Positions 22,140 to 34,289 of a stretch of DNA of 64,000 nt are shown in pieces (within the stretch, counting starts at the first letter, position 1; the number at the start of each line of letters is the position of its first letter). The stretch lies in contig OX352296.1 in the NCBI GenBank assembly GCA_947086415.1, positions 36,534,901 through 36,598,900 of the forward strand, read 5' to 3'. The notes under the pieces are model-generated. The model searched no databases, was not told where the DNA came from, and saw nothing but the letters and a program-made list of their open reading frames with translations. A program made the translations under genes and the position numbers. This stretch comes from Pammene aurita. Its lineage: Eukaryota; Arthropoda; Insecta; Lepidoptera; Tortricidae.

Positions 22140-22865
22140 GAATTTAAAGACCCGCTTAGCTACTTAATTAATCTGTACTGACTGTACGTAGTCTATATTG
22201 TTTTGTAAATACACTGAACACTCCACGGGGCAATCCAGACAGGTTACTAAGCTGTAACGGTACGTTAGTGGAAGCCCTTAAGCCCTATAAATACGGCTTA
22301 CCGTGGGCTTACCACACTACTTTGGTCAAAAGGGTGTTACTGATAAGTCTATATCTAATTTCAGTTCTAAAAGTCGTTGTGGCGTGTTAACCCAGTAGGT
22401 ACAATTTATATTGCAGTCATTTGTAACGTTCCTTTCCTTACGAAAAAGACCGAAAACATAACCATAATTATAACTAAAATAAAATTAATCTTGTGCACTG
22501 TGGCACTGTTTTAATCAATTACAAAACCAAAAAATGTATTTTAATTTTATTTATTCGGTTCACCAACGATAGTTTACACTAAATAGAACAATAAGTACAT
22601 AAATCTATAATATGTTATCTATTTGCTAAGTGCAACAGTCTTCGCATGCACTATTACAAATTTAAAAGTTATCAAAAAAACAATCTTTAACAGTTTTATG
22701 CTAGTCACTAACATTGTATTAATTGAGTATTATAAAGTATAAACATAGGTTATATTATATATTAAAAAAAAGTATTTATTGTCGCAGAAATCCAAAACAA
22801 AAAAAATTACACAATACTATAGTTGCAAAGCCAAGAACTTACGTTCTGTATAAATTTTGATAACA
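22140..22865. other. Gene-free AT-rich region
   Basis: Nothing coding recognised. A short GC-balanced patch lies at 22220-22330. Confidence 0.45.
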
Positions 22866-23435
22866 TGTCAAAGTGGATATCCCGAGAACAGTCCTTCTAT
22901 ACGGTGGGCAGAGAGGTGTGATAGGGTTGCATTGCAAGGACACCGACGTGGGAGAGCCAATAATTGTGGACAATCTACTTACATCTAGACACGCGGTAGC
23001 GTGTCAAGCCATTTTTTTTTATTTTTTTGACCCAGGGGAAATCCGTTATGGATCCCACTCGGCCCGGGAGAAATTGAGCGGCTGTGTCCGACTTGCACGG
23101 ACTACGACTACGACTTGCACGGACCCTGGGGTGTTCCACCGCTCGCCTTTGGACGGGGTGTCGGGAACGCGTCTGGTCTGCCAACTTCCGATACCCCGTC
23201 AGCGTTGCCTTTTAAGGCCCATTCATTGGTGGCTACTCATGCAGCATCCTCCGCTGAAGGCGCCTCGAAACACTTGAGGGCCTTCCAGCTCGGAGAAAGT
23301 TTTCAATACCGAGATTTGATCCACCGACACCGGATTGTTTCTTCATTCACTTACTATCGAAGCCACGAACCACGAGGCTACCATTGCATTATATATACTT
23401 CTGTCAGGGGGTGTTGTAGGGCTTCGTAGTAGAAA
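22866..23435 (+). other. Unrecognised GC-balanced segment with two overlapping open frames
   Basis: Open frames of 134 codons (22873-23277) and 104 codons (23115-23429) overlap in different phases. Neither translation resembles a family I know, and the first has a T-rich stretch (IFFYFFDPG) from a poly(T) run. The composition (CACTCGGCCCGGGAG, CCTTTGGACGGGG) differs from the AT-rich flanks, which fits a degraded retroelement better than a host gene. No splice or start context stands out. Confidence 0.35.
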
Positions 23436-23744
23436 GTAATCCAGCCCTAGCGAGGTCAGGGGTAAGGTTGTGGTCGTGACATTGCTCAAAGCAAGGTCAT
23501 AAACAGATGTTTAGGCAGGCAGGACGATTCAGGACATCGCATAATAAAGATAAATATTTCGTCACTTTTAGACAACATGATAGACATGTCGGATGCCTTA
23601 TCTTGTCTTTATCATGCTGTCAAAATACTTTTCAGGGAACAAAATAAATGCAATCTTTCACAAGATCAATAAGTGAGTCAGAAGCTTAGATCTATCAAAG
23701 TGACTAAAAATGGGTATGTATGAGTTTTAGTACAGTTGCCATCA

Positions 23745-23880
23745 AATATATTTATTTATTTATTTAATCGTTATTGCACATAAGGAAACTTAACGTACAA
23801 AAGGCGGACTTAATGCCATAAGGCATTCTCGACCAGTCAACCTTTAGGGCAAAACAGAAAAGATTGTAGGCGGTGCATCT
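23745..23880 (-). repeat. Dispersed repeat (lepidopteran LINE 3' UTR type)
   Basis: TTTATTTATTTATTTAATCG, CAAAAGGCGGACTTAATGCC and AAGGCATTCTCGACCAGTC are the hallmark blocks of a repeat I know from lepidopteran genomes, here in reverse with the A/T-rich tail first. At 23733-23755 the fragment TACAGTTGCCATCAAATATA is one end of the MITE family seen whole at 53977-54113. Confidence 0.5.
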
Positions 23881-24146
23881 ATCTAATTAATAACGAAAAG
23901 TTATTTTATTACCCTATTCATACATATAGAATATATAAACTAGAATACATAAAATACATAAATATAATAATATACATACACACAAATACTTATATATTTA
24001 ATATATGTAGGTAAAGGAGCGACTAAGGTACTAAAAAATATCGAAATACATTATGTAGGTACTTCATCGCCATGACAATCAATATAGAGACTATAGACAC
24101 AGATAATATAATAGTTTTTACGAACTATTGACATAAAATAAGAAGA

Positions 24147-24371
24147 CGCGGTACCGTGAAGACTATAGTGAAGAAGTGAAGACAAAATTGTGATTCAAAA
24201 TAAACCGATTTCCTCGTGTTTACGCGCGACACGCACACATACAACTCGTGGACGTGCGGTGATTGGTTCTAACTTCTAACGTCAAAAGTGAGTGTGTGTG
24301 CACGAGACCGCGGCTTATTATAGTTATTATAGAATCACAGTTCTATCTTCGTGGACCACGTCTTCCTGTTT
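24147..24371 (-). mobile_element. MITE family with imperfect ~30-bp inverted repeats, copy 1
   Basis: Inverted copy of 42853-43046. Shared blocks include CCGATTTCCT, CGCGCGACACGCACACATAC, TTGACGTT-type and GTGTGTGCACGAGACCGCGG. Within each copy the ends (GAAGACAAAATTGTGATTC / GAATCACAGTTCTATCTTC) are inverted repeats, which marks a MITE. No coding capacity. Confidence 0.72.
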
Positions 24372-24412
24372 TATATGTCTATGATACAGGCGCGGTCGCA
24401 GCCTGAAATTTA

Positions 24413-24426
24413 GGGGGGGGGGGGGG
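24413..24426 (+). repeat. G14 homopolymer
   Basis: Fourteen consecutive G residues in otherwise AT-rich DNA. It is a likely polymorphic and error-prone site. Confidence 0.9.
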
Positions 24427-24774
24427 CACTATGAAGTTTTGGAGGCGGTAACTAATGCAAAAAAATATTTTTTGAGGGGGTCAGTAATAAATTTTTCTAT
24501 TAGACGTGTATGATTTTCGGGGGTTCATGTCCTATGTGACCCCCCATTGCTCCCACATTTGTAAGCACATTGGCCGCTCCGATATATCTGAGTGACTGTA
24601 CATTAGTGTATGTGTCAGAAAAATTACTAATTTGGATATTTTTAGAGTACATACCTGCTGTGGCAAAGGGTTCTTATTGTTCTTAAATAACATCTCAAGT
24701 ATCTCAACACCCCACAAGGGGCTACGTAGTTAAATCGTAGGAAGAGCTCTTTAGTAACATTCGGATATCTGTAA

Positions 24775-26970
24775 TAGACATGTGCGCCACGCCGCCGCGC
24801 CGCCGCCGCCGACAATTTTTCCACGCCGCCGCCGCCGATGATTTTGACCGGCGTAGAATCGGCGTGGCAATTTTTAAGTCTTTATCTTGTTTTAATGCCC
24901 GAAAATGGTAATGAGTGGCCAGTATACTACTTCAAAAAAAATGCTTTTCCTTCTTCACTTATTACTTGCCGGTGTACCAACTGACGTTATTTTTCCTGTC
25001 ATTTCGATGCTATCGTAAGATTTACGTAGACGACTTATGGATAATTTATGACAACGTCTAGTTTTTAAATGATAGCGAAACGATATAGATTTTTATATAA
25101 TTTGCTTTTTCCGTCTTTTGAATAGAAATCATTTTGATTTATTTTTAATTTTCCCTAAAATAAGTAAGTGAAGTAACAAATTTTTATTTTTCGACTGACG
25201 CCAAAAACTGCTCTCATTTGTTGTTTCCATTTCGCGAAGACTGGGTTAGTTTTTTTTGTTTAAATAACCCATTGTCATTAGGTCAAGCTTGATTTTAGGA
25301 TCGAGAGAGAGATATATATTTACGTTAATGTTAAGTATAGTTACGTAACATTACAACTGCAGTAAATTGTAATTTACGTGCTTTTATAATAGGTCGCACA
25401 TTTTCCCTCTGCTAGCGACACATAATACTTAATAGTAAAGTGGAACTGTGGATATCACTATAAAATGATGTCAACTTAAACTATTTGGAAAAGATGGTTA
25501 AATTTTGTTTTAAAGAAAACAAAATTTAACCAACCAAGCGAGTAACTTTTTACTCGCTCTTTTTATCCGATACTATTGACGTGCGTTAGGCGCATGGATT
25601 TATCGTGGTTCATCGATGTTCATCAGCACTCATGTTTCTGCTATTAACATAGAATAGAACTTCGCAAGCCTCTCGCAGCGGGGATGATTGGATGAAATAA
25701 GTAACACAAATAATAGAAAAAGGTTAATTCTGTTAGTTAATCAAGGAATCAAATCCATATTTTTTTTTGAATTTTTTTAGAGTGATGCATTGAACATTTC
25801 TTCATCTTAGTTACTTGACCCATAGTTTAATTGGGAACATGCGTGAAAAATATTTAATTGAATTTGTTCAATAAACACGTTCAACAACAACACCAAATTA
25901 ATTTAGAATAGTGGAAATCCGTAAAAAATTCTAATATTTATGTAAAGATATTGCGGTTTAAAAACGTTAAATTTGAGCAATTTTTGGAATACCTCAAATA
26001 TATTTTCAAAACCTCAATTCGATTACTTGTGTTCTTACAAGAAAAAAAAGTATAACAACTGTATAGGTAAAAACGCATGGTTTCGTGCCCAAAAGTTACA
26101 AAAACATTCCAAAAACTTCTTCACACAACAACAAGTTTTCCGCAACTTTGAGGTCGGTGACGTTATAAACCTCAAGTTTTTTTGTATGAGGCGTTTGACG
26201 CGCGGCGCAGATGCCTCACGTATTTTCGCATTTTTGACGTTTCAAGGCTACAATAGATAGTAGGTTTATTAGAGACATTTGAATCTAACGGGAAATATAA
26301 TTAAATGACGTCTTCCCAAAAATTCATGTTTGTTGCGAATCGGTAAAGCGATCGAGCCCTGGCAAGGTGTATTGATGTTGGTTCAAGCCGAACTGGGTAT
26401 GATTATTTTTCAATTTTTGTATTTGATTAACTAGACTTAATAACAAACTAGAATCCAATCCATCCATCGAAGAAAGATAAAATAAAATGTAGATTTTATT
26501 TCGTTAGCAAATTCGGGCTACCGCAAGCATCTTTGTTTTTTAGAACTTAGAATCAACATTTTCTCTCACAAATTACAAATCGTAAATTAGTCTGTTCTGC
26601 ACTTGTTAACTTCGGGGCTCTTCAGGCAAGTGGTGTGGCGAGTTCTACATAGATAAAACATTAAATACGGAGCTATAAATGTGGACCATAACTAGTCCAT
26701 CTTTTGGAAAATTCTTTAAAATCAAGTCTTTGATTTAAAATGTGCAATGTTTGCGAGACAATCATACGTTTTCGAAGATTTGCGGTTTTATTAAAGCAGT
26801 TTATCCTTATAAATACTCTGTAGGCTTCAATTTAGAAGGTAATTAGTCAAATTCTCCAGGCATATTAAAAATATGTACCACGCCGATTTCACGCCGATCA
26901 CGCCGCCGCCGCCGGTCAAAAAACGATCGGACGCCGCCGCCGATGATTTTGCCATCGGCGCACACCTCTA
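24775..26970. mobile_element. hAT-superfamily element, 2196 bp, non-autonomous
   Basis: The left terminus TAGACATGTGCGCC and right terminus GGCGCACACCTCTA are inverted (12 of 14 positions). They are flanked by an exact 8-bp direct repeat ATCTGTAA at 24767-24774 and 26971-26978, the hAT signature. Both subterminal zones carry GCCGCCGCCG arrays, a GATGATTTTG motif and, about 90-100 bases in, AATCGGCGTGG in inverted order. The interior is AT-rich and has no recognisable transposase. A 95-codon open frame (25973-26260) is present but matches nothing I know. It is therefore probably mobilised in trans. Confidence 0.9.
25496..25557. repeat. Two adjacent perfect hairpins inside the hAT element
   Basis: GGTTAAATTTTGTTTT (25496-25511) pairs perfectly with AAAACAAAATTTAACC (25516-25531) across a 4-nt loop. 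Six bases on, GCGAGTAA (25538-25545) pairs with TTACTCGC (25550-25557), again with a 4-nt loop, followed by CTCTTTTT. The function is unknown; this may be a nested palindromic insertion. Confidence 0.8.
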
Positions 26971-27267
26971 ATCTGTAATAAGTACTTTAACAAATTCAGG
27001 GGCACCAACTTTATGTGAATTCAGAATACTAAAATGGAAAATAAACTCGGCAGTGATAAAATCTTAAATACTTAACTGATTAGGCCAGAATAAAGTTCAA
27101 TGTTTTCATTGCGTAAGGAAAACCGCCCTAACGCACGCAGGGCTTCCCCGTAAACAGGTCAGCTGTAAGTCAAGGTCGTGTAAGGAGTTGAATAAGGCCC
27201 GGGTCGTGACCGAATTAATAATAGTATAATTAATAGAGGTTACTTCAACTAAACTTATGGACTATAA

Positions 27268-27805
27268 GAGCTCGCCACATCAGATATGAATATGACACAA
27301 TAATGAGAGCAACAAAACCTGTCTAATTAGATTGCTATACTATCCCATTGCTAGATCCTGGCATCTGGCAGCTTTTAATGGGTGAAGGTCAGAGATACAG
27401 ACAAGAAAAAAATTAAATAGGTAAAAACTGCCGAAGTTGCCTGAGTTATAGAGGACAGGGCCTATATTTTAACATTAACACAAAAAACATTGCGTATTAT
27501 TATTATTGCGGAATTTGCGGAAACAAAACCTATGAATTACATTACTCGTCGTTTAGCACTACTTTCCCCCATTAGAAACTTTTGGCAATGATATAATCTA
27601 ATTATTTATATAATTTTTCATGATATTGCATCAAACTCAGAAGTCTAAGATTTGTATTCTTGAAGTGGTTTGTATTCTTTGACCCCCACCACTTGACAGC
27701 TGCCAGATGTCCGGATCTAGAAATAAGCGTAGTAATATTATATTAAACCACCTAGAGGGGTTTCGTTGCTCTCATTATTGTGTCATATCTGATGTGACCA
27801 ACTCT
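27268..27805. mobile_element. Foldback MITE, copy 1 (~540 bp)
   Basis: The left end CACAATAATGAGAGCAACA and the right end TTGCTCTCATTATTGTG start inverted arms of at least 150 bases. The inner part also pairs (GCATCTGGCAGCTTTTAATG against GACAGCTGCCAGATGTCC). A second copy in the same orientation lies at 61655-62118. No ORF. Confidence 0.82.
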
Positions 27806-28400
27806 CCGTCTATTAAGTCACTTGGTTATTAAACCTGCCCAAGCTGCCCGTCAAATGACGATCAGCGACCTATACCACAAGAGCTATATATTTTTACCGC
27901 ATTTAATTTGAGATAGACATATTAGTAATATGTACCTAATGGTGAACAAATTTTTAAGTATTTTTATTTTTCATCAAAAAGTCACACTTGTTTTCCGAAA
28001 TTTCTCGCCTAAAACTCGTTCTTAACTTTTGTGTAGCTACAGAAAAGATAAAAAGATTTTGTACTTATCAGGTACGTATTAGGTATTCATTCTAGATGTT
28101 CATGGGAAAGTAATGAAATGGTCAGCTTAAAAATATATTTTGGTTGTGGTTAGCTTTGCTGGTCAACCGAAAAAAATTTTTTTTTTTTGCAGGCCAGTTA
28201 AATCACACATCACACCCTTCTAAACATGGGTAAGGAGAGAAGAGCATGCCAGCTGGTATAGATAGATGCATTGCCTTTTATCAGGGAGCTCTTGATTGTT
28301 TTGCCCTATCTATTAAACCCTATTCAGGAACTAATGATGATAATAGCTACTACTCTGTAGACACGAGTATTAAAGTTGTTACCTTTGTATATTACAAATG
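27806..28400. other. Gene-free AT-rich region
   Basis: Ordinary AT-rich sequence. A 68-codon open frame at 28246-28452 runs into the palindromic MITE and is not a credible gene. Confidence 0.45.
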
Positions 28401-28510
28401 TACAGTTACCGGCAATAGTATCTTCCTTCACGAAGACCGCAAAAATATGTGACACGCTCTTATTTGTAGGGCCATAAGAGCGTGTCACATCTTTTTGCGG
28501 CCTTCGTGTA
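28401..28510. mobile_element. Palindromic MITE, copy A (one outer arm lost)
   Basis: Same family as 59771-59903. The left outer arm TACAGTTACCGGCAATAGTA is present, but the sequence departs after CCTTCGTGTA at 28510, so about 25 bases of the right outer arm are missing. The core CGCAAAAATATGTGACACGC and its inverted partner form a long stem with a short loop. Confidence 0.82.
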
Positions 28511-29079
28511 TATGTGTGTCCATTTAATACAGTAAAGATACGGTTGCGCCAAACATTAATTTATAATAGCCTGATTTTTTAATGTTTCATTACTTTCATT
28601 CTTATGGGATATTTATAGTTAATATATACAAAAATCCAACAAACTTTTTACCCGGAAGTAGTTAAATGGGTAAAATAAATTATATCAAAAAATTGTATAT
28701 TTTTATTTACAATGATATCAATTATTTTTATTTGTAAACATGAAGATATTTAGGTCTTCTTTCTGTTGAAAGTGAAAAACAAGAAACCGTGTCCATGTAA
28801 AACCACATAATTTACAAAATGTACGGCACGGGCGATATATATCCAAATTCGTTAAAAACAAATAGTAATAAGTGGTAGAGTGTTATTTTATTACACATTT
28901 TAAAAGACTTAGAAACGATATATCCATTAAAATCCTACAAGAAAAACGCTTGTAATATGTGTGTACATATTAGTAGCGGTTAACGAATAAAGATATTTTG
29001 TAGGATTTCATTGCATAAATTATACTAGTATTATGACATATCCGTTACACTAAAAATATTAGCTATTATTATTATTATA

Positions 29080-29480
29080 ATTTTTTTGTTTGACAAATAT
29101 GTTTTATTACAATTAAAACTAAAAAAGATACACCTTAACTAACAAAGTTAAAATATAAGGAAATATAACCTAAAACTATTTAAAAACTAGCTACAAAATT
29201 AAAGCTAAAAACTACCTACAAAATTAAAACTAAAAGAAAACTGAGAATTTAGGTAAGGTCACTGAGGTCCGAACCCTGGGGTTCCCATGAGGCTGGCTGC
29301 GTTCCCCCTCTGGATCGCTATGCCAATCCTTTGGGCGAGGAACGAGCCAGCTCTACGGTCCCCGGTGACCTCAAACAGTTTTTTCGACAGCTGCCTGATT
29401 AGTCTGTGGGCGCCTGGGCACCACGGTCCTAAAGTTTCAACCACAGATCTAGTATAGACAGATGGATTGACAAATATCAA
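29080..29480 (-). pseudogene. Non-LTR retrotransposon C-terminus and 3' UTR, antisense
   Basis: The minus-strand frame 29480-29259 reads VETLGPWCPGAHRLIRQLSK, then TGDRRAGSFLAQRIGIAIQR and GNAASLMGTP. This is a C-terminal segment I recognise from lepidopteran non-LTR reverse transcriptases (GDRRAGSFLxQRIxIAIQRGN). The remainder towards 29080 is a repetitive TTTTAGTTTTAATTTTG 3' UTR. The 5' side is absent, as in a 5'-truncated LINE. It is not functional. Confidence 0.82.
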
Positions 29481-31152
29481 AAGTGCGACAAAAACTGAAA
29501 TGCTAGAGTGTGGGTAAATTGTCTATGTGAGCGTAAAAAATAGTGGTGCCAAGTACAACAGGTCAATTATCTATCGATATTTCACTTTATTATCGATAAG
29601 TTGCAACGTTAAATTTATATTCATGTTTTACACTAAACGGCATATTAAAATTCTAGAAAACTAAAATATATTTAGTCAGAATAATTTTAACCCTAACAGT
29701 AGAATTTGGGCTTTCCTCCTTTTTAGGGTTAAAAAATGGCAAAAAACCCTAATAGTTATAGTTTTATAGAATCACGGTTTGTTGGTAGCAGTTTCCAATC
29801 AGAAGAATTATTTAAATCTATAGTAAAAAATAAAAGTTTTAATCTTCATACAAATTGTATGGGAAAAGCTTTTCAGATTTTTTGTCCCATACAAGCTTTT
29901 GATCCTGGATTGGAATGGGATAGATTAAAAAGTTTGTCAAAAATGACCTTTTTCTCGCAACCTGTATGTTTTTTCCAAACTATCCGCCAATCTTCATTAA
30001 TTAAAAATTGAGGGAAGGTTTCTCAGACTATTTTCGCGTAGCATCACGGGATGTCTCCCCTCCCCTTAAAAATATTTTTTTAGCTAAAAAACTGGGTAGC
30101 GGCCATTAGCGGCACATAAAAAACATTATAATTTCATCAATATACGCCTTTATTTATATATGGCTGTGATATAGGGACAGACACATGACAAAGCTATAAG
30201 GATTCCATTTTTGCCATTTTGACTACGGAACCCAAAAAAGAGATAATAGGATATAGATCGTGTCTTACAAATAGGTAAAAGTAATAAATAAGCCCCTAAA
30301 TCGGGTATTACAGTTAAAATTTACTATTTATCGTTTGTCCGAAAAGAGAAGTGTCGTGGTTTATATGAGAGCTCCTCCATTCTACGATACTTCTCTTTCC
30401 GAATAGGCTCTATCAAGCAAGATTCAAAACGGGTACAAAAATACAATAAGATCGCAATTTAACATTTATACGTAATGAATGACATTATGTTAATACGAGA
30501 TTTATTATTTATTATAATTCTTTCGAAGCTATAATTATAATTTTCATTTCGAACAGTTATCGATATTATGTCCCTACGATATTTTGTCAAACCCTAGCGT
30601 AAAATGACAATTTTGATTTTTACACAAAATAATCTTTAATATTAACTATTATGATAAAATATTCACATGCAGTAAAAGAGACATTAATATTTAATGGTAT
30701 CAAACGGTTATTTACATGATTTATTTGGCTAATTTGATAAAATATGGTTTCAAAAACAACGATCGGAATATCATATTTACCTGTGAAACGAGTTTTTTAT
30801 TTGTGTAATTGTGCAATCCGGGACGCAACACGACACCATTCTTCTTTTGTTTCATTCCAGGTAGGATCACAGCGGATAATATTATATTTTTGAAGATAAA
30901 AATATGAGCACTCCCGACGCAGGTGTTTAAGTGTAACGAGTGATGTCAAAAGTCGTCCTGCTAGGAGACTGATCATGTCTCTTTCGCACTCGCGGAATGT
31001 TCATATACGTGTTGGTTTCTCTTTTGCGCACTTCGTCTGTCTTTTAGCAAAGCGCAATTTTAGGTCTGTGGTTTCAACGGCTTAGCTATTATTAATTATT
31101 TCCAATTCCCCATACTAGCCGCCCGTAAAATGACTGTAGTAATTGGTGCTCT
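29481..31152. other. Gene-free region with small repeat fragments
   Basis: A 91-codon open frame at 29736-30011 (MAKNPNSYSF...) matches no known family and has no gene context. 30205-30240 is a GGTTCCG-family end (GATTCCATTTTTGCC, ACTACGGAACCC). 30338-30408 holds a short inverted pair (AGAGAAGTGTCGTGG / CTACGATACTTCTCT). Confidence 0.45.
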
Positions 31153-31291
31153 GTACAGTCAAGTGCAAAAATACGTATCGAAAAAATCGTTTCATAAATG
31201 TGGTACTACGCACTTATTACAACGGAATAAGATACTATGGGACATATTTTTGAGTAAGATGAGTACACCCAAATTTTTACACTTGACTGTA
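31153..31291. mobile_element. MITE with GTACAGTCAAGTG ends
   Basis: The left end GTACAGTCAAGTGCAAAAAT and right end ATTTTTACACTTGACTGTAC are 20-bp inverted repeats with one mismatch, bounding a 139-bp element. Confidence 0.8.
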
Positions 31292-32145
31292 CAGTCACGG
31301 ACTTTAGTTGATGAGCCTTTTAGGGTTCCCTTTACATTGGACATTTCATTGAGCAAGTATTCAACAAAAAAAAACTTGAACCGTAAATATTATCTTTGGG
31401 CTTTTACAGTATAACATTATATCGTCAGGTGACAACAAAAACTTACTAATTACAAAAAAACGAAAATCAACCTTATTTTGTTACCGGTACGGTTCATTAT
31501 GGCTATGAACTTGTGGTAGTAGTTACTGAGTTTGGGTTGTCATCCGACAATATATTTTTTTTTTTTGTATCTCCCATGAAATTAATTAATATTACAAAAA
31601 GACAACAATATCTGAAAACAAATATGTAGCAATAATTTATAGATTAAATCTAATGTTTGTCTAATGTACGCTGCTGCGTTGAATTTATTATTAATAACCT
31701 TTTAATAACATTTTGCATGGAATACATTTTTTTTCTGAAAACATAATAACGGTAAGTTCTCAATGTGCCTATAGTTAAATTTGAATAGATATTTGATTGC
31801 AATTGTGTACCACAGCCACCACAGGTATGAGTAGTATTGTTCAATTTCCCGTAAATCATCATCTCTCCTACTCAATAATGTAGGTAAGTAGTTAATATTA
31901 AATGGGCAAGCAAGGTAAGTAGTTAATATTAGTACTTGTCTGACGCTGTTGAACTACGCGCCTGAATTCTTAATGTGTACCTACTTTATCTAACATTCTA
32001 ACCTTTCACCGTACAAACTTGTCGGTACTTCAATGGAGTAAAGCAGCACCCATAAAGCTCTATAAATGGAGTACGCTTCGCCTCATCTTTCCAAACAAAA
32101 AAGTCTGCCAAAATCTGAGGGGGGCGAGGTAGCACGCATGTGAAG
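31292..32145. other. Gene-free AT-rich region
   Basis: No coding signal. A short direct repeat of AAGTAGTTAATATTA type occurs at about 31887-31930. Confidence 0.45.
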
Positions 32146-32262
32146 TTTTTAAGTCAAAGGTACATCATTGTCGGTTGTTAATACAGTTTATTTCTAAATG
32201 TTTTTTTATGGCAGCAACGCTTTATTGACAACCGACAAAGATGTACCTTTGACTTGAAAACA
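32146..32262. mobile_element. MITE family AAGTCAAAGGTACA, copy 1
   Basis: AAGTCAAAGGTACATCATTG and its inverted partner AAAGATGTACCTTTGACTT bound a 117-bp element. TTGTCGGTTG / CAACCGACAA continues the arms. An inverted relative is at 51561-51688. Confidence 0.8.
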
Positions 32263-33600
32263 CCAGACATATTTGACATATTCTTTTTTACTTCATAACA
32301 CTAAATGGAGCAATAGATAGTCGACTGTACATACGTTAACATATGGTTCATTATTGGATGCAGTCTTTGGAAATGTCAAACAAAAAAGCCAAGGATCATT
32401 TTTGATTGTATTTTCAAACAAAATATAGAAGACAGCAATCCTTAAGCGCGTTAAATACGGAGAAGTGTCAAACGTCAAATAGTTACTGCCCGTCAGAAAG
32501 AAAACGATTGTCTTCGAATCGATTCTGTAAACGAAGCTTGATTTTCAATTTAGGTTAAATCTTTTATTACGAAAGTAATGATAAATAAAGTAAAACTGTA
32601 CTTACATCTGAAATGGTATTTCATCTTTTTGTAAACTAGACGAAATATAACATTTTTTTAAATCCAAAAACAGCGCATAAGGGCATTTTCACGGAGCTTG
32701 TTATCCATTGACAGCGATGACGAAAATGCGTGACATCGATTATTGAAATAGTTTTTATAGATGTACTAGATTTTCCGCCAATACTTTCGACAGAGGGGAA
32801 ATGATACTCAGGGCCTCTCCTGGTTTAGAACTCTCTGGCAGCACCCTATCACGTAAACATCGTACCTACATATTCAAAAAGAAAACCTTTTCTTCTGTTT
32901 TGAAAGCAAACGTTTAAATTTTAGTAGATATTTGTGACTGCACGATACCCAGCAAAATCATGCAACTGAATTTAAAACGCGTATAAAACCATAGAATAGA
33001 ACGATCGACGTTAGTTATGCAATGAAAGTGAAAAATAACAAACTTGACATTGGCATCGTCGCGATAGAACGTTGGACCCGATCCAGGTACAAAAAAAAAA
33101 GAACCGGCAGCATTCTAATTTTAAATTTCCCTCTCGTCCATCCATCCAACCATCGGGGCACTAGTGCTTAACTGAAAAATAAATAATCGATCGATTGTAT
33201 TATAGAAATACGATAAATATCCTATTTTAATATTATAATGGATGAACTATCTTTTATCAAGAATGCTTAAAATATGAGTAAGATATGTGTTCAATATACG
33301 TAAATACAAATAAGTAAGAATTTCAAAAATAACGTTCTAACCTTTTTTTGGACTAATCATTGAAAATTTGAATTTTGCGTTACACTATAAACACTCATTT
33401 ATCTTACTCCCTTCTTGTGCAAATACATTAAGATTTAAGATAAATAACTGACAACATGAAACACTTAACGAAAGTGCCTATATTATAGATTTATTTACCT
33501 TGGTGTATTTAACTAATTAATGATTCGATATTGTTTATTTTGTTCTCGGCCATTGATTCTAATGATGGCCACCAAGACGATTTGGACTGAAACTGATGTT
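32263..33600. other. Upstream flank of arginine kinase, gene-free
   Basis: Mostly AT-rich DNA with no exon I can support. Distal regulatory sequence of arginine kinase could lie here, but none is identifiable by eye. Confidence 0.4.
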
Positions 33601-33609
33601 GAATTAGCG

Positions 33610-33784
33610 GCTAGCTAGATGGCTGCGGGCGGCCAAGCCAGGCCAGGGCACCACGGCAAGGCCAAGGTTGATTGAGGAAGGGCTGCGGTGCGGGCGCGGG
33701 GCGTCGCGGGCTTAACGCTCCGCGCGCTCCCGCACCGACCATTCTGCACCTCGCAGTCGACTCTGACGGTTGTACAATTGCAAG
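33610..33784 (+). promoter_or_regulatory. Candidate arginine kinase promoter and non-coding first exon
   Basis: A GC-rich patch in AT-rich surroundings leads to GCAGTC (33753-33758), an arthropod initiator-like match that would put the start at A33755. Thirty bases on, CAAG|GTAAGC at 33781-33790 is a near-consensus splice donor. An exon ending at 33784 could splice to the acceptor at 35767 and give the short cytosolic isoform a non-coding leader. No TATA box is obvious. The inference rests on motifs only. Confidence 0.4.
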
Positions 33785-34289
33785 GTAAGCGGTGGCCACT
33801 TTAACTTTCAATTTTTCGTCGCAACCCAACCGCTCCGTCCGCCACCGGCATCTCTCAAACGGTTAATGCAAGTTTATTATGAGTGACAACTTAATCTAAA
33901 CATCAAGATGTGTAAAGATAACGTTCAAGTGTGCAATTTCCCTGATAAAACCATAGCGCGCAGCAAGTTTTCCGGAGTTACATTTAAATTTCGCCCGCGA
34001 AAGCAATTGTGAGGGCTGGCGGTCCCGGACGATTTCCCTCCGAAAAAGTTTTGAAGCGGTTCCCAAAGGGCGGGAAGCGACCGGCTGCGTGCTGTGCGTC
34101 GCGCATCGATCCGGGCTCCCCTCGGCTCACCCTCGCCACTCCCGGCTCCCGGCTCCGATACATTCATTTGGACAAAACATCATTCCATCATTGCATTTAG
34201 ATTTCTCCATTCCTTTTATTTATTAGCAGTAGTTTGTAGTGATATAGTGGATGTTTTATTGGCTAGTTTTATAATTGGCAATAGTGAAA

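Noticed and set aside
23115..23429. 104-residue protein-coding gene
   Set aside because: It overlaps another open frame in a different phase, shows no recognisable motif and has no splice or promoter context.
24413..24426. G-quadruplex motif at G14
   Set aside because: A single homopolymer run, more likely a simple-repeat or assembly-sensitive site than a designed structure.
25538..25562. Rho-independent terminator look-alike (GCGAGTAA stem then T-run)
   Set aside because: The window is eukaryotic. Recorded as a hairpin only.
29736..30011. 91-residue gene starting MAKNPNSYSF
   Set aside because: AT-rich chance frame without homology, next to a LINE fragment. No supporting context.
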